Source: Candidatus Cryptoclostridium obscurum
GTDB lineage: Bacteria; Bacillota; Dehalobacteriia; UBA7702
Assembly: GCA_904420535.1 (NCBI GenBank)
Contig: CAJFVQ010000005.1
Location: 1 to 37,566 of the forward strand
Direction: 5' to 3'
Length of the DNA stretch: 37,566 bases
The position numbers and the translations under genes are program-made. Of the stretch, positions 32,461 through 37,566 are shown piece after piece. How positions within the stretch are numbered: the stretch's first letter is position 1; every line of letters begins with the position of its first letter. The notes under the pieces were generated by a model that did no database searches, had not been told where the DNA came from, and worked only from the letters and a program-made list of their open reading frames with translations.

Positions 32461-33939
32461 TTAAAGAGTTTCAGCAAATTCTAAAAATTCATTGGCGCGT
32501 TCCAACATCAGATCGCGGCCCATAACAATGGCAAGTTTATCCAAATCGGGACCGTGATCTTCCCCGGTTTTGGCTACACGAATAGAGTGGAACAGATTAC
32601 GGCCTTTATAGCCGGTTTCCTTGCGGATTTCTTTCAAAATTTGCTGGTAGGTATCGGAATTGATGGTATTGACTTTCTCCAGTTTTTCTTTCATTGCCGT
32701 CATCACCGTAACGATAATTTCTTTATTGGCTTTGATTTCATCAACAATCTCATCACGATAAATGACCTTCCCCCGATATTGATCGATGATTGCCGGCAAT
32801 TCGCTGAAACAACTGATGTAATTTTTCAAAGCGTCTATGGTCATCATGGCCCATATCATCTGTTCTACCGTCGGTTCCGCGTCGACATATCCTGCCTTTT
32901 TCAAATAGGGCAATCCATATTCCAACAGCCGTTCCGCTGAAGCTTTGCGAATGTACATCCCGTTGATCCATTTTAGTTTTTCCATATCAAACACGGCGGG
33001 GCTTTTGGAAACGCGCTCCAGAGAAAATTGCTCTGTTAATTCTTCCAAAGTGAATAATTCCTCTTCCCCTTCGGGAGCCCAGCCCAAAAGCGCCAAGAAA
33101 TTTACAATGGCCTCGGGCAAAAATCCCATTTCCTGATAAGCGACTACCGAAGTGGAACCGTGGCGTTTACTCATTTTTGTCAGCTTTCCTTCGTTGTCGC
33201 GGCCCAAGATGAGAGAAATATGGGCAAACTGGGGACGTTCATAGCCCAAAGCATCGTAGATTACCGCCTGTCTCGGCGTATTAGAAAGGTGCTCTTCCCC
33301 ACGGATTACATGGCTGACTTTCATGGTCACATCATCTAAGACCACGGCAAAATTATAAACAGGGATTCCATCAGATTTTACGATGATAAAGTCGCCGATC
33401 CCATCGGTATCAAAAGTGACTTCGCCCCGCACCAAATCGTTGATAACCACTTGTTCATGTTCGGGAACGCGGAAACGGATCACAGGTTTCATCCCCTGAT
33501 CCAACAATTCCTGCCGCTGTTCCGGAGTGAGATCTCGGCACTTGCCGCTGTATTTCGGCGTCTCCCCTTTGGCCTGCTGAGCCTCTTTTTCTGCGGCAAG
33601 TTCTTCTTCGCTACAAAAGCAATAGTAGGCTTTTCCTTCGGCCAACAGCTTGTCAATGGCCGCCTGATAGATGTCAAGGCGTTCCATTTGACGGTAAGGC
33701 CCATAGTCGCCGCCGACGTCAATGCCTTCATCCCAATCCATACCCAGCCATTTCAAGCTATTCTTAATATTTTCCTCTGATTCCTTGCTAGAACGCTCCA
33801 GGTCCGTATCTTCCACACGAACGATAAAAGTTCCCTGATGTTTTTTTGCCAACAAATAGTTAAACAAAGCAGAACGGGCGCCTCCGATATGCAAAGGCCC
33901 TGTAGGGCTCGGGGCAAATCTCAGACGGTAATTTTCCAT
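32461..33939 (-). CDS. gltX: Glutamate-tRNA ligase
   Basis: 492-residue class I aminoacyl-tRNA synthetase. The HIGH-type signature is FAPSPTGPLHIGGARSALFN at the N-terminus and the KMSKR loop is LTKMSKRHGS (about residue 254). The insert VEDTDLERS and the anticodon-binding C-terminus (TGYKGRNLFHSIRVA, then GPDLDKLAIVMG) are typical. Length fits bacterial GluRS (470-500). In most Firmicutes this enzyme is non-discriminating and also charges tRNA-Gln; no glnS is visible here, but the window is too small to conclude. The ribosome binding site AAAGGAGA lies about 11 bases before the ATG, farther than usual. rmuC ends 50 bases upstream on the same strand. Confidence 0.96.
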   Translation of the reverse strand: MENYRLRFAPSPTGPLHIGGARSALFNYLLAKKHQGTFIVRVEDTDLERSSKESEENIKNSLKWLGMDWDEGIDVGGDYGPYRQMERLDIYQAAIDKLLAEGKAYYCFCSEEELAAEKEAQQAKGETPKYSGKCRDLTPEQRQELLDQGMKPVIRFRVPEHEQVVINDLVRGEVTFDTDGIGDFIIVKSDGIPVYNFAVVLDDVTMKVSHVIRGEEHLSNTPRQAVIYDALGYERPQFAHISLILGRDNEGKLTKMSKRHGSTSVVAYQEMGFLPEAIVNFLALLGWAPEGEEELFTLEELTEQFSLERVSKSPAVFDMEKLKWINGMYIRKASAERLLEYGLPYLKKAGYVDAEPTVEQMIWAMMTIDALKNYISCFSELPAIIDQYRGKVIYRDEIVDEIKANKEIIVTVMTAMKEKLEKVNTINSDTYQQILKEIRKETGYKGRNLFHSIRVAKTGEDHGPDLDKLAIVMGRDLMLERANEFLEFAETL

Positions 33940-33989
33940 GATAACCGATCTCTCCTTTATGTTTCACTGTAATTATTCTATTTCATATT

Positions 33990-35468
33990 TCATTCTGTTT
34001 CCGGCAATTCAGCGGAGGTTTGTCCTGTGGACAGTTCCACTTTTTTTAGTTTATTATTAAGAATACGGCTGCGGTCGCTGGCTTTGCCAAGGGCCGTATC
34101 AGCCTCACTGATCTTCCGCTGGGCTGTCTCCAAAGCATTCTCAAATTTGCCCATTTCCGTTTTCACGGTTCCCAAAAGCTGCCGTATCTCGCCGCTTTTT
34201 TCCTGAATGGCCAAGGTACGGAATCCCAGTTTAATACTGTTCAATAACGCTGCCAGACTGGTGGGACCCGCCACCATGATTTGATATTTTTCCTGAGCCT
34301 CCTCCATAAAGGCAGGCAACCGCAACGCTTCAGCATAAAGGCCCTCGGTGGGTAAAAACATCACAGCATACTCCAAGGTGACGGGAGGATTAATATATTT
34401 GTCGTGAATGGTTTTCGCCGCCGTTTTCAGAGCTTTTTCCAAGGCTTTGCGGCAGGTATCCACAGCAATGGTATCCCCTGATTCCTCGGCATCCAAAAGG
34501 CGCTGGTAATCCTCAACGGGGAATTTGGAATCGATGGGTAAATAGATCACGCCGCCGTTCCCATCGCGCCCTGGTAAACGCACGGCGAACTCTACTCGTT
34601 CGGCACTGCGTTTTTTTGTGGCAACGTTGGCTTCATACTGCTCCGGTGTGAGGATCTCCTCCAAGATGTGGGCAAGCTGCACCTCGCCCCAAACGCCTCG
34701 AGATTTTACATTGGTAAAAATCTTTTTAATGTCCGTCAAGTTGGTGGACAGACTTTGCATTTCTCCCAATCCCTTGTGTACCTGTTCCAACCGTTCATTG
34801 ACCAAGTGGAACGATTCGTTGATCCGCTGGTTCAATGTGGTCTCCAATTTTTCGCCAACGGTTTTTCGCATTTGTTCCAGCTTTGTCTCATTATTTTCCC
34901 GCATCAAATTCAGTTTAGAATCCATCGTATTCCGTAATCGTTCCAAACTTTCCTCATTGCTGCGGGATAAATCAGACAGCTGCTGATTTTGAGCAGCACT
35001 TTGCTGGCCAATGCGATCCACAGATTCCGTCAGTTTCTCCTCAACGGTCTTGCGCATTTGTTCTAACTTCAGTTCGTTGCCACTGCGAATGGTCTCCATT
35101 TTCTGATCCATTGTCGCCCGCAGACGTTCCAAACTCTCTTCATTATTATGGGTCAATTCTCCAAGCTGTTTCAGCTGGTTGAGACTCTGCTCGCTCATTT
35201 GGCTGTGAATGGTCTGATTTGCGCTTTGCAAATGTTTCACCATCTCCTCACGGTTGGCACGGGACTCTGCGGAAAGGTGTTCCCGCAAAGAAGCGGCGTT
35301 TTGATCTTGATTCAGTTTTAGCTCTCGCCCAAGAGTATCCACGGCTTGGCGCAGGGCGGCGACCTCATCGTCCTTGCCGCCAAAGTCCTTCTGCCGCCGC
35401 AGCAACAGAAGGACCATAACAAGCAACACAATGGAGATCACCGATAAAGTCACAGCGACTATCTCCAT
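33990..35468 (-). CDS. rmuC: DNA recombination protein RmuC homologue with internal coiled-coil duplication
   Basis: 492 residues. One N-terminal transmembrane helix (about 5-24), a long coiled coil (about 35-245) and the RmuC nuclease-like core (about 255-440). Core segments are SRGVWGEVQLAHILEEIL, PIDSKFPVEDYQRLLDAEES and GPTSLAALLNSIKLGFRTLA. RmuC limits inversions at short repeats and is predicted to have a restriction-endonuclease-like fold. The coiled coil holds a 62-residue tandem duplication: NEESLERLR-TMD-K at 109 and again at 171, and KLEQMRKTV-EKL at 134 and 196. A ribosome binding site AGGATGG is present. It has its own promoter at 35495-35524, although it follows the RACE gene by only 61 bases. 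Confidence 0.93.
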   Translation of the reverse strand: MEIVAVTLSVISIVLLVMVLLLLRRQKDFGGKDDEVAALRQAVDTLGRELKLNQDQNAASLREHLSAESRANREEMVKHLQSANQTIHSQMSEQSLNQLKQLGELTHNNEESLERLRATMDQKMETIRSGNELKLEQMRKTVEEKLTESVDRIGQQSAAQNQQLSDLSRSNEESLERLRNTMDSKLNLMRENNETKLEQMRKTVGEKLETTLNQRINESFHLVNERLEQVHKGLGEMQSLSTNLTDIKKIFTNVKSRGVWGEVQLAHILEEILTPEQYEANVATKKRSAERVEFAVRLPGRDGNGGVIYLPIDSKFPVEDYQRLLDAEESGDTIAVDTCRKALEKALKTAAKTIHDKYINPPVTLEYAVMFLPTEGLYAEALRLPAFMEEAQEKYQIMVAGPTSLAALLNSIKLGFRTLAIQEKSGEIRQLLGTVKTEMGKFENALETAQRKISEADTALGKASDRSRILNNKLKKVELSTGQTSAELPETE

Positions 35469-35494
35469 GGTTCATCCATCCTAACAATTCTTAC

Positions 35495-35524
35495 AATATA
35501 ATCCTAAAGCGCCCAATGGTTCAA
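35495..35524 (-). promoter_or_regulatory. Sigma-A promoter of rmuC
   Basis: TTGAAC (35519-35524), 18 bases, TATATT (35495-35500) on the minus strand, squeezed into the 61-base gap after the RACE gene. Confidence 0.6.
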
Positions 35525-35529
35525 AATTA

Positions 35530-37383
35530 TCATGAACGAGGCAAATACATTGCCATCACATACTCATCCTGAAAATCAGGACGGCTGGAGAGCTCAATAT
35601 ACTCCGATTTCCGCGCCAATTCAGCGCAGAGTTCTCGTTCCTCCTGGGAAACCAAAGCAAGTCTCGCCCCTTCCGAGGCGGCGTTCCCAATAGAGATAAT
35701 CTTACCGTTGGGCAGTTCCGGGAATAGCCCGATGGCCATGGCGCTGTCCACCTTGATATAGCTGCCGAAGGCCCCGGCGATCATGATCTCCTTCATATCT
35801 TCAATGGTGATACCCATTTCTGCCATAAGTACTTTGAAACCAGCATAGATGGCCCCTTTGGCCAACTGAAGCTCGCCAATATCCTTTTGACAGATAACTA
35901 CGGGCCGCTTTTTGACAGATTCTTCGGCAGTGGCCAAAATAAATTCATACCCTTCCTCTGTCTTGACCATACGTTCTTTTAACGCGGGGTGAATATCGTC
36001 GGCGTCGCCGCGGAATCTGCCGCGGAAATCAATGATATTGTTTTTATAAAGTTGAGCAATAGCGTCGAGAATCCCGGAACCGCAAATTCCCTTTGCCTTT
36101 TTCTTGCCAATGACATCCACTTTGCAGGTACCGGCTTCATTATCAATATAAACGGCTTCAATGGCGCCGTCAGCGGCGCGCATCCCAAATTTGATCTGAG
36201 CGCCTTCAAAAGCAGGGCCGGCCGCTGTGGAACAAGCCAAAATACGACCGTTCCCCGCCAACACGATCTCGCCATTGGTACCAACGTCGATGGCCCCGCT
36301 GTATTGGGGGCGTTCGTGAATATGAGTCCCCAAAATAACGCCGACAGTGTCGGACCCTACATAACCCGCAATGTTGGGCAAAAGATATACATGAGATTCG
36401 GGGTTAATGTCAAATCCTAATTCTTTCCCTGTCATGTGCACGCCGGAGACGTAACCGGGGATAAAAGGAGACGGCGCGAGATAGGAAGGATCAACGCCGG
36501 CGAACAGTTCACTCATGGTAGTATTCCCCACCACAGTCGCTTCATAAACCATGGTTTTGTCTACCCCCGCTTCGGCCACGGCACGCATGGCCAGATCATT
36601 CATGCAGGTGGTCACCTTTTCATGACATTGAGCCAGACCTTCGCCGGTATCCTGTTTAGAGATGACATAATTGATCCGGGAAATCACATCGGCGCCAAAA
36701 ACATTTTGCGGATTAGTTTCAGCAGCGGCACCTTCAATTTCCCCAGTATCCAAATTGATTAAAAGACAAACAACCGTAGTGGTACCAATATCAAATACCA
36801 TCCCATATTTCTGGCTGCTGGTGTCACCGCCTTCGATCCACATCAACTGATCATCATTGACCACAGCGGTAATGCGGAATTGATGATCCCGCAGAGTTTT
36901 GGGAATAACCGCCAGTAATCCTCTGGTCGGTTTTTGTTTGGTAATATCCAAATCCAAAGCGCGGATAATGCGTTCAAAATCGGGACATTGGTCGTTAATG
37001 GAAGGTTTTTCCAATTCCAAATAAACCTTTTTAATAGGAGAGTTGATCGTAATATTGTCCAACAGAGAATTCAGTTTCGTTTTCCGGCTGAAGGCGTCTT
37101 TTTGGATGGGAACTTCCACCGTAAGATCCTGATGAACCTCATATTTGCAGGCAAGAACCCAACCGTCATTCATTTCATCTTCGGTGAAAAATTTCGTCCC
37201 GATCCGTTCTGCCTTGGGATCGAATCCTTCCACCACATGCACCTTACATTTGCCACAGGTGCCGGCTGCTCCGCAATTACTTTCCACTGCGATGGAAGCC
37301 AAAGCCGCAGCATCGAGAATGGTTTTCCCTTCTTCCACGGCAACGCTTTTCCCATGGGATTTAAAGTTGACTGTGTATTCCAT
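35530..37383 (-). CDS. RACE-type corrinoid protein activator: [2Fe-2S] ferredoxin fused to ASKHA ATPase (DUF4445)
   Basis: 617 residues. The N-terminal plant-type [2Fe-2S] domain has Cys37, Cys43 and Cys46 (NCGAAGTCGKC) and Cys79 (VLACKYE). A linker (about 90-190) leads into an ASKHA-fold domain: FDIGTTTVVCLLINLDTGEI (phosphate-1 loop, about 200), AIDVGTNGEIVL, CSTAAGPAFEGAQI and AGAFGSYI. This architecture equals RACo of Carboxydothermus, which uses ATP to re-reduce Co(II) corrinoid proteins to the active Co(I) state. Such genes usually accompany methyltransferase or acetyl-CoA pathway operons; here the neighbour is ispF, 18 bases upstream. Start: the second of two nearby ATG codons (37383), eight bases after AGGAGG; the first (37389) is too close. 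The client corrinoid protein is not in the window. Confidence 0.93.
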   Translation of the reverse strand: MEYTVNFKSHGKSVAVEEGKTILDAAALASIAVESNCGAAGTCGKCKVHVVEGFDPKAERIGTKFFTEDEMNDGWVLACKYEVHQDLTVEVPIQKDAFSRKTKLNSLLDNITINSPIKKVYLELEKPSINDQCPDFERIIRALDLDITKQKPTRGLLAVIPKTLRDHQFRITAVVNDDQLMWIEGGDTSSQKYGMVFDIGTTTVVCLLINLDTGEIEGAAAETNPQNVFGADVISRINYVISKQDTGEGLAQCHEKVTTCMNDLAMRAVAEAGVDKTMVYEATVVGNTTMSELFAGVDPSYLAPSPFIPGYVSGVHMTGKELGFDINPESHVYLLPNIAGYVGSDTVGVILGTHIHERPQYSGAIDVGTNGEIVLAGNGRILACSTAAGPAFEGAQIKFGMRAADGAIEAVYIDNEAGTCKVDVIGKKKAKGICGSGILDAIAQLYKNNIIDFRGRFRGDADDIHPALKERMVKTEEGYEFILATAEESVKKRPVVICQKDIGELQLAKGAIYAGFKVLMAEMGITIEDMKEIMIAGAFGSYIKVDSAMAIGLFPELPNGKIISIGNAASEGARLALVSQEERELCAELARKSEYIELSSRPDFQDEYVMAMYLPRS

Positions 37384-37401
37384 TGTCATATCCTCCTAAT
37401 T

Positions 37402-37566
37402 TCAATCCGTAATATATTGTTCCAACAACACCACTGCCGAAGCGGCGATGCCTTCTTCTCTACCGACAAAACCCAGTGTTTCCGTGGTGGTGGCCTTGAC
37501 ACTGACTTGGGCCACATCAGCCTCTAATACGGCGGCGATCTTTTTTCTCATTGTTTCAATATGGGG
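37402..37566 (-). CDS. ispF: 2-C-methyl-D-erythritol 2,4-cyclodiphosphate synthase, C-terminal part
   Basis: Partial gene cut by the right edge; 54 C-terminal residues are seen. [20 protein letters not shown], then [20 protein letters not shown] and [10 protein letters not shown] are the terminal signatures of IspF, the enzyme that cyclises the MEP-pathway intermediate to MEcPP. The polypeptide ends YITD. The gene is followed after 18 bases by the RACE activator with an AGGAGG in the spacer, so both are probably on one transcript. With ispE at 19809 this completes two MEP-pathway genes in the window, about 17 kb apart. Confidence 0.93.
   Translation of the reverse strand, partial: PHIETMRKKIAAVLEADVAQVSVKATTTETLGFVGREEGIAASAVVLLEQYITD

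Noticed and set aside
32226-32477. 83-codon minus-strand frame over the hairpin block
   Set aside because: It starts inside the gltX terminator region, has no ribosome binding site and reads through three inverted repeats.
1-37566. tRNA, rRNA, CRISPR arrays and intact insertion sequences
   Set aside because: No T-arm-like GGTTCGAATC signals, no regularly spaced repeats and no transposase or integrase frames were seen.

Overview
The window looks like chromosomal DNA of an endospore-forming Clostridia-type Firmicute, possibly Peptococcaceae-like. The evidence is spoVT and spoVG with sporulation-type promoters, two SLH-domain surface proteins, the LL-diaminopimelate aminotransferase (DapL) branch of lysine synthesis, MEP-pathway genes (ispE, ispF), a prolipoprotein-processing gene (lgt) and strong AGGAGG ribosome binding sites. 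I cannot name the species from sequence alone. Most genes lie on the minus strand; the plus-strand exceptions form small insular blocks.

Layout. 1-2,000: a truncated XRE regulator at the left edge, a SatP-type acetate/succinate permease and spoVT. 2,000-9,450: an accessory surface region. A 1,799-residue secreted SLH protein (minus) lies downstream of a sigma-A promoter, a cobalamin riboswitch and an intrinsic terminator. Divergent from it is a three-gene plus-strand operon encoding a membrane-anchored beta protein, a secreted beta protein and a small PPTGD sortase substrate. 9,500-21,900: a lipase-like hydrolase and housekeeping genes (prsA-like foldase, mfd, pth, PRC-barrel protein, prs, glmU, spoVG, ispE, dapL). 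21,900-29,150: dapF, glnA, a small Gly/Pro/Met-rich protein, lgt, two overlapping EamA transporters and an AI-2E-type transporter. 29,400-32,400: a second SLH protein carrying a metallophosphoesterase, with an unexplained GC-rich three-hairpin region upstream. 32,460-37,566: gltX, rmuC, a RACE-type [2Fe-2S]/ASKHA activator of corrinoid proteins and the 3' end of ispF.

How the genes fit together. pth-mfd-prsA look co-transcribed, as do dapF-dapL-ispE and ispF-RACE. glmU, spoVG, satP, lgt, glnA and rmuC each have a recognisable own promoter. Corrinoids are a recurring theme: the B12 riboswitch in front of the giant SLH protein, a domain in that protein that follows the pattern of the transcobalamin C-terminal (DUF4430) family, and the RACE gene.

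The most interesting candidate is the B12-repressed, S-layer-anchored protein at 2064-7463. Its regulation and domain make-up suggest a surface corrinoid-capture protein (inference). The divergent operon resembles a miniature WxL/small-LPxTG surface operon. No tRNA, rRNA, CRISPR array or intact insertion sequence was recognised.
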